A stretch of 64,000 nucleotides of DNA from Streptomyces sp. NBC_01353 (GTDB lineage Bacteria; Actinomycetota; Actinomycetes; Streptomycetales; Streptomycetaceae). A model generated the notes under the pieces. The model did not search any database and was not told where the DNA came from. It saw only the letters and a list, made by a program, of their open reading frames with translations. The DNA lies in contig NZ_CP108352.1 in assembly GCF_036237275.1 (NCBI RefSeq), forward strand, positions 3,410,001-3,474,000, read 5' to 3'. Positions 35,768 to 44,152 of this stretch are shown here, in pieces; position 1 is the stretch's first letter; every line of letters begins with the position of its first letter. A program made the translations under genes and the position numbers.

Positions 35768-36493
35768 TCAGGCCACCAGCTCGCCGAAGGACTCCTCCTC
35801 GTCACGGCCGAAGCTCAGGACCTCGTCCTCGCGCAGCCGGCGCAGGGAGCGCCAGATGCTCGACTTCACCGTGCCGACACTGATGTCCAGGATCTCCGCG
35901 ATCTCCGGATCCGTACGGCCCTCGTAGTAGCGCAGCACCAGCATCGTGCGCTGGAGCTCCGGCAGACGGGCCAGCGCCTGCCAGAGGACCGCGCGCAGTT
36001 CGGTGCCCCGCATCGCGTCCGTGTCGCCCGCCGTCTCCGGCAGCTCCTCGGTCGGGTACTCGTTGAGCTTGCGCCGGCGCCAGGCGCTGATGTGCAGATT
36101 CGTCATGGTGCGGCGCAGATAGCCGCCCACCGCCGCCTTGTCGCTGATCCGGTCCCAGGCGCGGTACGTCGAGAACAGCGCGCTCTGGAGCAGGTCCTCC
36201 GCCTCGAAACGGTCACCGGTCAGGTGGTAGGCGGTGGCGTACAGGGAGGCGCGACGCTCCTGGACGTAGGCGGTGAACTCCGCCTCCGACAGAGACTGTC
36301 GCTCCCCCGTGACCTCCCCGTACGCCGCTCCCCCGTCAGCCACGGCGACCATGTACGGCGCCTTGTGCTGACGCCCGACGCTGCGAACGCACCCCCGCCC
36401 GTTCACCGCGCCGGACTTCTCCGGGCTCCGCACGACGACATCGTGGAGACGCGTGACTACTGCGCTCGAGGTGGTGCTGTGCAGTGCGTTCAT
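35768..36493 (-). CDS. sigQ: ECF sigma factor SigQ
   Basis: Starting at ATG 36493 after a G-rich ribosome site gives 241 residues. Region 2 is FTAYVQERRASLYATAYHLTGDRFEAEDLLQSALFSTYRAWDRI and region 4 is LARLPELQRTMLVLRYYEGRTDPEIAEILDISVGTVKSSIWRSLRRLRE. It is a SigE-type ECF factor with no anti-sigma gene next door. It is divergent from afsQ1-afsQ2; in S. coelicolor SigQ works with, and against, the AfsQ system in antibiotic control, and its gene is switched on by AfsQ1. The AfsQ1 box upstream (36579-36594) is consistent with that. Confidence 0.93.
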   Translation of the reverse strand: MNALHSTTSSAVVTRLHDVVVRSPEKSGAVNGRGCVRSVGRQHKAPYMVAVADGGAAYGEVTGERQSLSEAEFTAYVQERRASLYATAYHLTGDRFEAEDLLQSALFSTYRAWDRISDKAAVGGYLRRTMTNLHISAWRRRKLNEYPTEELPETAGDTDAMRGTELRAVLWQALARLPELQRTMLVLRYYEGRTDPEIAEILDISVGTVKSSIWRSLRRLREDEVLSFGRDEEESFGELVA

Positions 36494-36578
36494 CTCGCGC
36501 CCCCCGTCGGTTGGAGTGGGTTTCTGTCCGTGTGCCAAGAAGCTTGCCCGGCCCACTTCATCGCGGTGTCCGCCGACT

Positions 36579-36594
36579 GTCACAGCCGTGTCAC
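36579..36594. promoter_or_regulatory. AfsQ1 binding box
   Basis: GTCAC, six bases, GTCAC is a perfect fit to the published AfsQ1 consensus GTnAC-n6-GTnAC. It lies 86 bp from the sigQ start and 59 bp from the afsQ1 start, in the shared promoter region. Confidence 0.88.
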
Positions 36595-36652
36595 AGGGGC
36601 CGATACCGCCGCACAGTCGAACTCCGATGGCTCATGGGACAGAATGGCGTCC

Positions 36653-37330
36653 GTGCCTTTCCTGTTGCTGATCGAGGACGACGACGCCATCCGCACGGCC
36701 CTCGAGCTCTCCCTGTCACGCCAGGGCCACCGAGTGGCCACCGCGGCGACGGGCGAGGACGGCCTGAAACTGCTCCGCGAGCAGCGTCCGGACCTGGTCG
36801 TCCTGGACGTCATGCTGCCCGGGATCGACGGCTTCGAGGTGTGCCGGCGCATCCGGCGCACCGACCAGCTGCCGATCATCCTGCTGACCGCGCGGAGCGA
36901 CGACATCGATGTGGTCGTCGGCCTGGAGTCCGGAGCGGACGACTATGTCGTCAAGCCGGTCCAGGGGCGGGTCCTCGACGCCCGGATCCGGGCCGTACTG
37001 CGGCGCGGGGAGCGGGAGTCCACGGACTCGGCGACGTTCGGCTCGCTCGTCATCGACCGTTCGGCGATGACGGTGACGAAGAACGGGGAGGATCTCCAGC
37101 TCACGCCGACCGAGCTGCGACTGCTCCTGGAGCTGAGCCGGCGGCCCGGACAGGCCCTGTCGCGCCAGCAGTTGCTGCGCCTCGTCTGGGAGCACGACTA
37201 CCTGGGCGACTCGCGTCTGGTCGACGCCTGCGTCCAGCGTCTGCGCGCCAAGGTGGAGGACGTGCCGTCCTCGCCGACCCTGATCCGTACCGTGCGCGGC
37301 GTCGGCTACCGACTGGACGTCCCTGCGTGA
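36653..37330 (+). CDS. afsQ1: Response regulator AfsQ1
   Basis: The 225-residue OmpR/PhoB-type regulator from GTG 36653 matches the known AfsQ1 length; an ATG three codons upstream is the alternative. The receiver domain has the acidic pocket LLIEDDDA and phospho-acceptor Asp52 (LVVLDVMLPG), then ILLTARS and the Lys of YVVKPV. The winged helix (about 130-222) includes LTPTELRLLLELSRRPG and RTVRGVGYRL. It activates actinorhodin and other antibiotic genes in S. coelicolor and cross-talks with GlnR in nitrogen control. Its stop overlaps the afsQ2 start (GTGA). Confidence 0.95.
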   Translation: MPFLLLIEDDDAIRTALELSLSRQGHRVATAATGEDGLKLLREQRPDLVVLDVMLPGIDGFEVCRRIRRTDQLPIILLTARSDDIDVVVGLESGADDYVVKPVQGRVLDARIRAVLRRGERESTDSATFGSLVIDRSAMTVTKNGEDLQLTPTELRLLLELSRRPGQALSRQQLLRLVWEHDYLGDSRLVDACVQRLRAKVEDVPSSPTLIRTVRGVGYRLDVPA

Positions 37331-38847
37331 GAAGAGGGATGTTCGCGGGGCTGCGCTTCACCAGCCTGCGGCTGCGGCTGGTCGTCGTCTTCGCCCTCGT
37401 GGCGCTGACGGCCGCCGTGTCCGCCTCCGGGATCGCGTACTGGCTGAACCGCGAGGCGGTCCTGACCCGCACCCAGGACGGCGCGCTGAACGACTTCCGG
37501 CAGGAGATGCAGAACCGGGCGGCGACGCTGCCACTGCAGCCCACCGAGGAGGACCTGCGGCGTACGGCCGAGCAGATGGCCGGCGGCAGCTCGGGCTACA
37601 GCGTGCTGCTGCTCGGGGAGCGTGCGGCGGGCAAGCCGATCATCGGGGCCTCCAACCCGGACACCTTCACGCTGGCCGACGTACCGGACGCGCTGCGGGA
37701 CCAGGTGGAGACCGAGCAGCCCCTCACGGACGGCAACGCCTTTCCGTACCACCTGTTCTGGCAGCGCACCCAGCGTGGTCAGACGCCGTACCTGGTCGGC
37801 GGGGCGAAGGTCGACGGCGGCGGGCCCACCGGCTACATGTTCAAGTCGCTGGACGCCGAGCGGGCGGACCTGAACTCGCTGGCCTGGTCCCTGGGGATCG
37901 CGACCGCGCTCGCGCTGGTCGGCTCCGCGCTCCTCGCGCAGGCCGCCGCCACGACCGTCCTGCGGCCGGTGCACCGGCTCGGCGAGGCGGCCCGGCAGCT
38001 GGGCGAGGGGAAGCTCGACACCCGGCTGCGGGTCTCGGGCACGGACGAACTGGCCGATCTGTCACGGACGTTCAACGGCGCCGCGGAGTCCCTGCAGAAG
38101 AAGGTCGACGACATGAGCGCACGGGAGGAGTCCAGCCGGCGCTTCGTTGCGGACATGTCCCACGAGCTGCGCACCCCCCTGACCGCGCTGACCGCCGTCA
38201 CCGAGGTCCTGGAGGACGAGCAGGACACCCTCGACCCGATGATCGCGCCGGCCGTGGCGCTCGTGGTCAGCGAGACGCGGCGACTGAACGACCTGGTGGA
38301 GAACCTGATGGAGGTGACCCGCTTCGACGCGGGCACCGCGCGGCTCGTCCTCGACGACGTCGATGTCGCCGACCAGGTGACCGCGTGCATCGACGCCCGG
38401 GCCTGGCTGGACGCCGTGGAGCTGGACGCCGAGCGCGGGATCATGGTGCGGCTCGACCCGCGCCGGCTCGACGTGATCCTGGCGAACCTCATCGGCAACG
38501 CGCTCAAGCACGGCGGATCGCCGGTGCGGGTCGCGATCCGTACGGAGGACGGGGAGCTGGTGATCGAGGTACGGGACCACGGTCCGGGCATCCCGGAGGA
38601 GGTCCTGCCGCATGTCTTCGACCGCTTCTACAAGGCGAGCGCGTCCCGGCCGCGCTCGGAAGGCAGCGGTCTGGGTCTGTCGATCGCCATGGAGAACGCG
38701 CTGATCCACGGCGGTTCGATCACCGCCGCGAACTCGCCGGACGGCGACGGCGCGGTGTTCGTCCTGCGCCTTCCGCAGGACGCCGATGCCGACGCGGACG
38801 CCGACGCGGCCGACGGCGGCGAGCAGGGCGAGGTGGAGGAGAGTTGA
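37327..38847 (+). CDS. afsQ2: Sensor histidine kinase AfsQ2
   Basis: The 506-residue kinase begins at a GTG overlapping the afsQ1 stop; an ATG at 37339 is the alternative. Helix 1 is LRLRLVVVFALVALTAAVSASGIAY, an extracytoplasmic sensor domain spans about 45-175, and helix 2 is about 182-202. A HAMP region (LRPVHRLGEAARQLGEGKLDTRL) leads to the H-box DMSHELRTPLTAL, N-box LANLIGNALKHGG, and the G-boxes VRDHGPGIPEE and GSGLGLSIAMEN. It phosphorylates AfsQ1. The C-terminal Asp/Ala-rich tail is probably disordered. The lipoprotein gene follows with a TTGA overlap. Confidence 0.95.
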   Translation: MRRGMFAGLRFTSLRLRLVVVFALVALTAAVSASGIAYWLNREAVLTRTQDGALNDFRQEMQNRAATLPLQPTEEDLRRTAEQMAGGSSGYSVLLLGERAAGKPIIGASNPDTFTLADVPDALRDQVETEQPLTDGNAFPYHLFWQRTQRGQTPYLVGGAKVDGGGPTGYMFKSLDAERADLNSLAWSLGIATALALVGSALLAQAAATTVLRPVHRLGEAARQLGEGKLDTRLRVSGTDELADLSRTFNGAAESLQKKVDDMSAREESSRRFVADMSHELRTPLTALTAVTEVLEDEQDTLDPMIAPAVALVVSETRRLNDLVENLMEVTRFDAGTARLVLDDVDVADQVTACIDARAWLDAVELDAERGIMVRLDPRRLDVILANLIGNALKHGGSPVRVAIRTEDGELVIEVRDHGPGIPEEVLPHVFDRFYKASASRPRSEGSGLGLSIAMENALIHGGSITAANSPDGDGAVFVLRLPQDADADADADAADGGEQGEVEES

Positions 38848-39458
38848 GCCGTCTTCGCCGTACGGGAGTCCTGGCGGCGGCCGTCGTGGCCGTCGCGCTC
38901 GCCTCCGGATGCGGGATCAGGACGACATCGGTGCCCGTGGACGCGGGTCCGGCGCCTTCACGGGTGCCGTGCAGCGTGTCGGGCGACGAGGTCGCCACGC
39001 AGTCCACGGGGATGCCGGTCCAGGTCTTCCTGCTGTGCGGTTCGCAGCTGGAGGCGGTGGACCGCAGGTCGCCGCTGCCCGAGGAGAAGGCCGACGGGGA
39101 CCCGGTGCGGATCGCGTCGACGCTGCTCACGCAGCTGCTGAGCGAGCCGTCGGACAGCGAGCGGGAGGCCGGGTTCTCCACGGCGGTGAAGGGGCCGCTG
39201 GTCGTCACCGGCGGCCACAAGGGCGATCCCGCGGACACGCTGCGGCTGAGCAGGCAGCCGGAGGACCTGACGCCGACGGCCCTCGCGCAGATCGTCTGCA
39301 CCTTCGCCCGGAGCTCGGCAGGCGCGGGCGGGGACACGGTGGTCCTCGGCGGACCCGGCGGCTATCCGCCGCACCGCTACCGGTGCACCCCCGAGCTGAG
39401 GGAACGCCCCGAGTCGGCCGCCCCGACGGTGGCGGCGCCGGAGCCGTCGGCCTCCTGA
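38844..39458 (+). CDS. Lipoprotein of the afsQ operon
   Basis: The start is a TTG at 38844 overlapping the afsQ2 stop, with GGAGGA directly upstream; the protein has 204 residues. The signal peptide ends in a lipobox (ALASGC, Cys about 21). The mature part is Ser/Pro/Glu-rich, with two further Cys residues and no recognised enzyme motif. Because it is coupled to afsQ2, it may modulate the sensor at the outer face of the membrane. That is inference from operon structure; S. coelicolor has a homologous lipoprotein gene in the same place as I recall. Confidence 0.88.
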   Translation: MSRLRRTGVLAAAVVAVALASGCGIRTTSVPVDAGPAPSRVPCSVSGDEVATQSTGMPVQVFLLCGSQLEAVDRRSPLPEEKADGDPVRIASTLLTQLLSEPSDSEREAGFSTAVKGPLVVTGGHKGDPADTLRLSRQPEDLTPTALAQIVCTFARSSAGAGGDTVVLGGPGGYPPHRYRCTPELRERPESAAPTVAAPEPSAS

Positions 39459-39572
39459 GGCGAGCCGCCGCGGAAGCTCCAGGCCTCCTGAGCCGAGCCG
39501 CCCTCGTCTCCCGAAGTGAGACGTCACGTGGGCGGCGGAACCGATTCCGGCACGGGGCGCGTCTTGGGGGGC

Positions 39573-40154
39573 GTGCAGCGTCAAGGTTCGGGCGGCAGTG
39601 CCGCCATGGTCGTACGCGTGGCGGGGTTCGCCTTCCTCCTCGCGCATCTGCTCCTCGTCGCCTGGGTGACGCTCCGCCCACGCGACGTGGCCTGGGTGAC
39701 CGCGCCGAACCTGACCCCACTCGCCGGGATCAAGGCGGATCTGGCGCTCGGCCCTGCCGAGGCGGCCCGGCGGATCGGCGAGGGACTGCTGCTCCTGGCC
39801 CCGCTCGGTGTCCTGCTCCCGATGGCGGACGGACGGCTCCATGTGTCGCCGCTGGCCTCCCTGGCCCGTACCGTCGCCGCCGGAGCGCTGGTCTCCCTCG
39901 CCGTCGAACTGCTCCAGACCGCCGTGCCGGGGCAGGTCGTGGACGTGGACTCACTGCTCCTGAACACCGCCGGGGTGGCGTTGGCCCATCTGCTCGTGGT
40001 CCCGGCGGGCCGGGCGCGGCTGCGTCGCAGGAGGGACCCCCGGGCGGGCCGGTCCCCCTCCGGGACCAGGCGGGGCCGGGGTTCGGCCCTGCTGCGGGAT
40101 GAGGGTTCTCAGGGGGCTACCCCGACGATTCCCAGGGTCGGGATCGCCCCGTAG
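39573..40154 (+). CDS. VanZ-family membrane protein
   Basis: I choose GTG 39573, giving 193 residues, since TTGGGGG lies just upstream. The VanZ-like core has a first helix (GFAFLLAHLLLVAWVTLRP), LNLT-like PNLTPLAGIKADL, RRIGEGLLLLAPLGVLLPM, SLAVELLQTAVPGQVVDVDSLLLNTAGV and a last helix. The ELLQ...VDSLLLNTAG region is the family signature. The C-terminal tail is Arg-rich and extends the protein. VanZ homologues affect teicoplanin resistance or envelope traits, but this one has no assigned role. Confidence 0.86.
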   Translation: MQRQGSGGSAAMVVRVAGFAFLLAHLLLVAWVTLRPRDVAWVTAPNLTPLAGIKADLALGPAEAARRIGEGLLLLAPLGVLLPMADGRLHVSPLASLARTVAAGALVSLAVELLQTAVPGQVVDVDSLLLNTAGVALAHLLVVPAGRARLRRRRDPRAGRSPSGTRRGRGSALLRDEGSQGATPTIPRVGIAP

Positions 40155-40247
40155 ACCGACGCTTTGTCCCCCCGTCCGGCGCGACCATGGAGTCATCGGG
40201 AGCCCGACGGAGCGGCTCCCGGGAGATACCTCTCGAAGGAGCCCACC

Positions 40248-40448
40248 ATGGCCGCACTTGCCCGCCCCCGTGACGGACGCATGATCGGCGGAGTGTGCGC
40301 AGCGCTGGCACGGCGCTTCGGCACCTCGGCCACCACCATGCGGGTCATCTTCCTCGTCTCGTGCCTGCTGCCCGGTCCGCAGTTCCTGCTGTACCTGGCG
40401 CTGTGGCTGCTGCTGCCGGAGGAGAAGTCGGCGAGCACGGCCTGGTAG
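40248..40448 (+). CDS. PspC-domain small membrane protein
   Basis: The 66-residue protein starts at ATG 40248 with AAGGAG upstream. It has the PspC pattern RPRDGRMIGGVCAALARRFGTSATTMRVIF, then a single long hydrophobic helix and ALWLLLPEE. PspC domains act in envelope stress responses. It stands alone between a VanZ-like gene and a convergent secreted-protein gene. The exact role is unknown. Confidence 0.88.
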   Translation: MAALARPRDGRMIGGVCAALARRFGTSATTMRVIFLVSCLLPGPQFLLYLALWLLLPEEKSASTAW

Positions 40449-40466
40449 GGGCACAGGACGCACGGA

Positions 40467-40511
40467 CGCCGATGGGGCGCGTACCCGGACCGGGTGCGCG
40501 CCCCATCGGCG
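40467..40511. terminator. Long bidirectional hairpin terminator
   Basis: A 21-bp stem with one G-T wobble (40467-40487 with 40491-40511, loop GAC) lies between the PspC gene and the convergent secreted-protein gene. Confidence 0.88.
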
Positions 40512-40530
40512 TGTGGGGTGGTGTGCGTGA

Positions 40531-40899
40531 TCAGCCGATCGGCAGACCGTTCAGCGGCAGGCCGTTCAGCGGCAGGCCGCCGAGCAGGCCACCGACCGGG
40601 GTGTTGCCGAGCGCGCCGGTGGCGCCGTCGAGCGGGGCGTGCTCGATGGCCTGGCCGGCGGCGGCCGGGAGGGTCTTGACGCCCTGGTCGACGGCGGCCT
40701 CGCCGCCCAGGAGGGACTCGGCGGCGCCGTCGGGCAGCTCGGTGAGGCCGTCGCCCAGCGGCACGGTCTGGGTGACCAGGCCGAGCGCGTCGGGGGCGGC
40801 GGGCAGCGACGGTGCGGCGGCGGCCGAGCCGGCGGCGGCAGCGGCGAAAGCGGCACCGAGAGCGGCGACACCGAGCGTCTTGGCGGCAGACTGCTTCAT
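40531..40899 (-). CDS. Small secreted protein with repeated C-terminal motif
   Basis: The 122-residue protein starts at MKQSAAKTLGV and has a Sec-type signal peptide ending in SAAAA. The mature part is Gly/Pro/Leu-rich; GLPLNGLPLNGLPIG at the C-terminus is a short tandem repeat, visible in the DNA as repeated 15-bp units at 40535-40575. The composition suggests a small wall-associated protein. No family is recognised. Confidence 0.8.
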   Translation of the reverse strand: MKQSAAKTLGVAALGAAFAAAAAGSAAAAPSLPAAPDALGLVTQTVPLGDGLTELPDGAAESLLGGEAAVDQGVKTLPAAAGQAIEHAPLDGATGALGNTPVGGLLGGLPLNGLPLNGLPIG

Positions 40900-41021
40900 C
40901 AGAGAATCATCCTTGAGGATCTTGGGGATCTTGGAGCTTCGGGAAAAGCAGGGTCTTGCAGGGATTGCAGAGCGGCTTTGCAAACCAGCCATTCACTTGA
41001 CACTCGAGCAAACACCGAAAT

Positions 41022-41048
41022 GCGGCCGGAGGTCACGCCTCCGGCCGC
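41022..41048 (-). terminator. Hairpin terminator after add
   Basis: Perfect 11-bp arms (41022-41032, 41038-41048) with a five-base loop lie 38 bp beyond the adenosine deaminase stop. Confidence 0.82.
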
Positions 41049-41085
41049 CCCGACTCCTCGTCCGAACCCCTCCCGCGCCCCGCCC

Positions 41086-42240
41086 TCACTCCGCCTGAGC
41101 GGAAGAAGCGCTGGTCGCAGCGGTCTGCTGGAACAGCCATTCGGACTTCAACTCGGCATATCCGGGCTTGATCACTTCATTGATCATCGCGAGGCGTTCA
41201 TCGAAAGGAATGAACGCTGATTTCATCGCATTGACCGAGAACCACGCCATGTCGTCGAGCGTGTATCCGAACGCCTCGACCAGCAGCTCGAATTCCCGGC
41301 TCATGCTCGTCCCGCTCATGAGGCGGTTGTCGGTGTTGACGGTCGCCCGGAAGTGCAGCTTGCGGAGCAGACCGATGGGGTGCTCCGCGATGGAGGCCGC
41401 GGCCCCGGTCTGGAGGTTGGAGGTCGGGCACATCTCCAGCGGGATCCGCTTGTCCCGTACGTACGCGGCGAGCCGGCCGAGCGCCACCGAGCCGTCCTCG
41501 GCGACCTCGATGTCGTCGATGATGCGGACGCCGTGCCCCAGCCGGTCGGCGCCGCACCACTGCAGGGCCTGCCAGATGGACGGCAGGCCGAAGGCCTCGC
41601 CGGCGTGGATGGTGAAGTGGTTGTTCTCGCGCTTCAGGTACTCGAAGGCGTCGAGGTGCCGGGTGGGCGGGTAACCGGCCTCGGCGCCCGCGATGTCGAA
41701 GCCGGTTACACCGGAGTCGCGGTAGCGGTTGGCGAGTTCGGCGATCTCCAGGGCACGGGCGGCGTGCCGCATGGCGGTGAGCAGGGCGCCGACGCGGATG
41801 CGGTGGCCGCCGGCCCTGGCCCGCCGCTCGCCTTCGCGGAAGCCCTCGTTGACGGCCTCGACGACCTCCTCCAGGGTGAGCCCGGCCTCCAGATGCTGCT
41901 CGGGGGCGTAGCGCACCTCGGCGTAGACGACGCCGTCCTCGGCAAGGTCGACCGCGCACTCGGCGGCGACCCTGAAGAGGGCATCGCGGGTCTGCATGAC
42001 GGCGCAGGTGTGCGCGAAGGTCTCCAGATACCGCTCCAGCGAGCCGGAGTCGGCGGCCTCGCGGAACCAGATGCCGAGCTTGTCGGGTTCGGTCTCGGGG
42101 AGGTTGTCGTAGCCCTGCTCGAGGGCGAGGTCGATGATCGTGCCGGGGCGCAGTCCGCCGTCGAGGTGATCGTGGAGGAGCACCTTCGGGGCGCGGCGGA
42201 TCTGGTCCGCGGTGGGGACGTTGGGGATCTGGCTCGTCAT
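41086..42240 (-). CDS. add: Adenosine deaminase
   Basis: The 384-residue zinc hydrolase has [14 protein letters not shown] at the N-terminus (metal His pair), [30 protein letters not shown] with the catalytic Glu and His, [18 protein letters not shown] and [17 protein letters not shown], where the Asp binds zinc. It deaminates adenosine and deoxyadenosine to (deoxy)inosine, the substrate of the phosphorylase encoded at 24.5 kb. An exact CTACGCGCGTAG lies 17 bp before the ATG, and a TAGAGT -10 box six bases before the ATG suggests a leaderless transcript. Confidence 0.95.
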   Translation of the reverse strand: MTSQIPNVPTADQIRRAPKVLLHDHLDGGLRPGTIIDLALEQGYDNLPETEPDKLGIWFREAADSGSLERYLETFAHTCAVMQTRDALFRVAAECAVDLAEDGVVYAEVRYAPEQHLEAGLTLEEVVEAVNEGFREGERRARAGGHRIRVGALLTAMRHAARALEIAELANRYRDSGVTGFDIAGAEAGYPPTRHLDAFEYLKRENNHFTIHAGEAFGLPSIWQALQWCGADRLGHGVRIIDDIEVAEDGSVALGRLAAYVRDKRIPLEMCPTSNLQTGAAASIAEHPIGLLRKLHFRATVNTDNRLMSGTSMSREFELLVEAFGYTLDDMAWFSVNAMKSAFIPFDERLAMINEVIKPGYAELKSEWLFQQTAATSASSAQAE

Positions 42241-42246
42241 TGCCGC

Positions 42247-42268
42247 ACTCTAGCCCCTACGCGCGTAG
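42247..42268 (-). promoter_or_regulatory. Nucleoside-regulon palindrome and promoter of add
   Basis: The exact palindrome CTACGCGCGTAG occupies 42257-42268. On the minus strand it is followed by TAGAGT (42247-42252), a good -10 box, then six bases and the add ATG. The operator would therefore sit in the promoter spacer. The -35 is poor. Confidence 0.75.
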
Positions 42269-42355
42269 AGCGCCCCTCCTCAACTCGCTTGTCGATACGT
42301 AACAGTGACCGCGCGTACGGATGGCGTACACCTCGGCTTCTGAGACTGTTCTGCC

Positions 42356-43132
42356 ATGGCGCACTCCGCACTCGTAGGGACTGCCGGCAGCCGGACACCC
42401 CGGCTCGGACGGCCCATCGGCGCATCGCACCCCGGTTCGGCGGTGGGCGGTGTGGTCCTGCTTCTCCCGGACGGGGAGGTGACCTCCGCGCGGGGGGCCT
42501 CGGTACGGGCCCATGCGGCGCTGCTGCCGCTGGGGCGGCGACTTGCCGCGGCGGGGCGCGCGGACGGTCTCGTGGTGCACGTGGTGCGCTACCGGGGGCG
42601 CGGCTGGAACGGTACGGACGCCCAGTTGGCCGGGGACGCATCCTGGGCGGTGGCGGAGGCGGTACGGCGCTACGGTGACGTCCCTGTCTGTCTGGCGGGC
42701 CACGGGATGGGCGCGCGGGCCGCGCTGCGGGCGGGCGGGCACACGGCGGTCGACGCGGTGCTCGCGCTGGCCCCCTGGCTGCCGGAGGACGACGTGGCGG
42801 CGGAGCCGGAGCCGGTGCGCCAGCTGGTGGGGCGCCGGGTGCTGATCGCGCACGGCACGAACGACGCCCGGACGGATCCGGAGCTGTCGTACCGGCTCGC
42901 GGAGCGGGCGAAGAAGTCGAACCGCGACACCTGCCGCTTCGAGGTGCACTCGGACGGCCATGCGCTGCGCCAGTACCACGACGAAATCCGGGCCCTGGCC
43001 GCGGACTTCGTCCTCGGCTCGCTCTTCACCCACCCTTATGCCCGCCCGGTCGCCGACGCTCTGGCGGCCCCGCCTCCGCTGGGCCTGCGGATGCCCCTGG
43101 CGGCGGGGTTCGGCCGCGGGCCGCGCCGCTAG
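42356..43132 (+). CDS. Alpha/beta-hydrolase-like protein lacking the nucleophile
   Basis: The 258-residue protein has an alpha/beta-hydrolase fold: VGGVVLLLPDGEV, VVHVVRYRGRGWNG, the nucleophile elbow VCLAGHGMGARAALRAG, VLIAHGTNDARTDP (acid) and VHSDGHALRQ (His). The elbow reads GHGMG instead of GHSMG, so the Ser nucleophile is absent while the acid and His remain. It may be inactive, have a different chemistry or act as a binding protein. It is divergent from add. No membrane segment or signal is present. Confidence 0.82.
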   Translation: MAHSALVGTAGSRTPRLGRPIGASHPGSAVGGVVLLLPDGEVTSARGASVRAHAALLPLGRRLAAAGRADGLVVHVVRYRGRGWNGTDAQLAGDASWAVAEAVRRYGDVPVCLAGHGMGARAALRAGGHTAVDAVLALAPWLPEDDVAAEPEPVRQLVGRRVLIAHGTNDARTDPELSYRLAERAKKSNRDTCRFEVHSDGHALRQYHDEIRALAADFVLGSLFTHPYARPVADALAAPPPLGLRMPLAAGFGRGPRR

Positions 43133-43136
43133 GTCG

Positions 43137-44033
43137 TCACTCCGGCAGCAGGCTGCCCCGTTTGCTCAGCAGGAACTTCTTGAAGGCCGCCACCGGCGCC
43201 GTGTCCGGGTGGCCGTCGAGCCAGGCGACGCCGATCTCGCGGACGGCGCGCGGGGCCGTCACCGTGAGTTCGACGACGCCGGGGCGCGGGACGGCCGGCG
43301 GGGGCAGCAGGGCGACGCCGAGGCCGGCCGCGACCAGCCCGCGCAGGGTCTCGGCCTCCTCGCCCTCGAAGGCGACGCGCGGTGTGAACCCGGCCTCGGC
43401 GCACAGGTCGTCGGTGATGCGGCGCAGCCCGTAACCGGGCTCCAGGGTCACGAAGGTCTCCTCGGCGGCCTCCGCGAGCCGCACCCGCTTGCGCGAGGCG
43501 AGCCGGTGGTCGTCGGGGACCACGAGCCGCAGACGCTGCTCGTCGATGCGGCGGGCGACCAGATCCGGGGCATCGGGCACCGGCGAGGTCAGGCACAGGT
43601 CCAGGTCACCCGCCCGCAGCCGCTCGATCATCGCCTCGCCGTAGTTCTGGACGAGGGTGAAGCGGATCCGGGGGTGGTCGACCCGGAAGGCGCGGATGAG
43701 TCCGGGGACGGTCTCCGAGCCCATGGTGTGCAGGAACCCGAAGGCGACCCGTCCCGCCGCCGGGTCCGCGTCCGCCCGTACGGAGTCGGCCGCCCGCTCC
43801 ACCTCGGCGAGCGCCCGCTCGGCCGAGGCGTAGAAGGTGCGGCCCGCCGGGGTGAGCGAGACCGTGCGGCCCTTGCGGGCGAAGAGCGCCACCCCGAGGT
43901 CCTGTTCCAGCCGGACCATCGCCCGTGACAGCGTCGACTGCGGCACCCCCATCTCGGCCGCCGCCCTGGTCACATGCTCGTGCCGGGCCACCGCCGCGAA
44001 GTACGCGAGCCGAGGCGCGAGCAGCAACCCCAT
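43137..44033 (-). CDS. LysR-family regulator, YnfL-like
   Basis: I start at ATG 44033 (MGLLLAPRLAYFAAVARHEH), giving 298 residues, the usual LysR length; an upstream ATG at 44090 has no ribosome site. The helix-turn-helix is HVTRAAAEMGVPQSTLSRAMVRLEQDLGVALF. The rest is a periplasmic-binding-type effector domain (GFLHTMGSETVPGLIRAFR). It is divergent from an MFS gene resembling ynfM, the same pairing as ynfL-ynfM in E. coli, and probably controls it. Confidence 0.88.
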   Translation of the reverse strand: MGLLLAPRLAYFAAVARHEHVTRAAAEMGVPQSTLSRAMVRLEQDLGVALFARKGRTVSLTPAGRTFYASAERALAEVERAADSVRADADPAAGRVAFGFLHTMGSETVPGLIRAFRVDHPRIRFTLVQNYGEAMIERLRAGDLDLCLTSPVPDAPDLVARRIDEQRLRLVVPDDHRLASRKRVRLAEAAEETFVTLEPGYGLRRITDDLCAEAGFTPRVAFEGEEAETLRGLVAAGLGVALLPPPAVPRPGVVELTVTAPRAVREIGVAWLDGHPDTAPVAAFKKFLLSKRGSLLPE

Positions 44034-44152
44034 GTCTTCTTCGTAACTACTCGGTGACAGCCGACCCTGTGACCTGTACTCATGCACCATGGGAACGATT
44101 ACAGCAGTTCCGTGCATTGGACGCATGAAATGAATCGTCCTACGTTCGAGAC

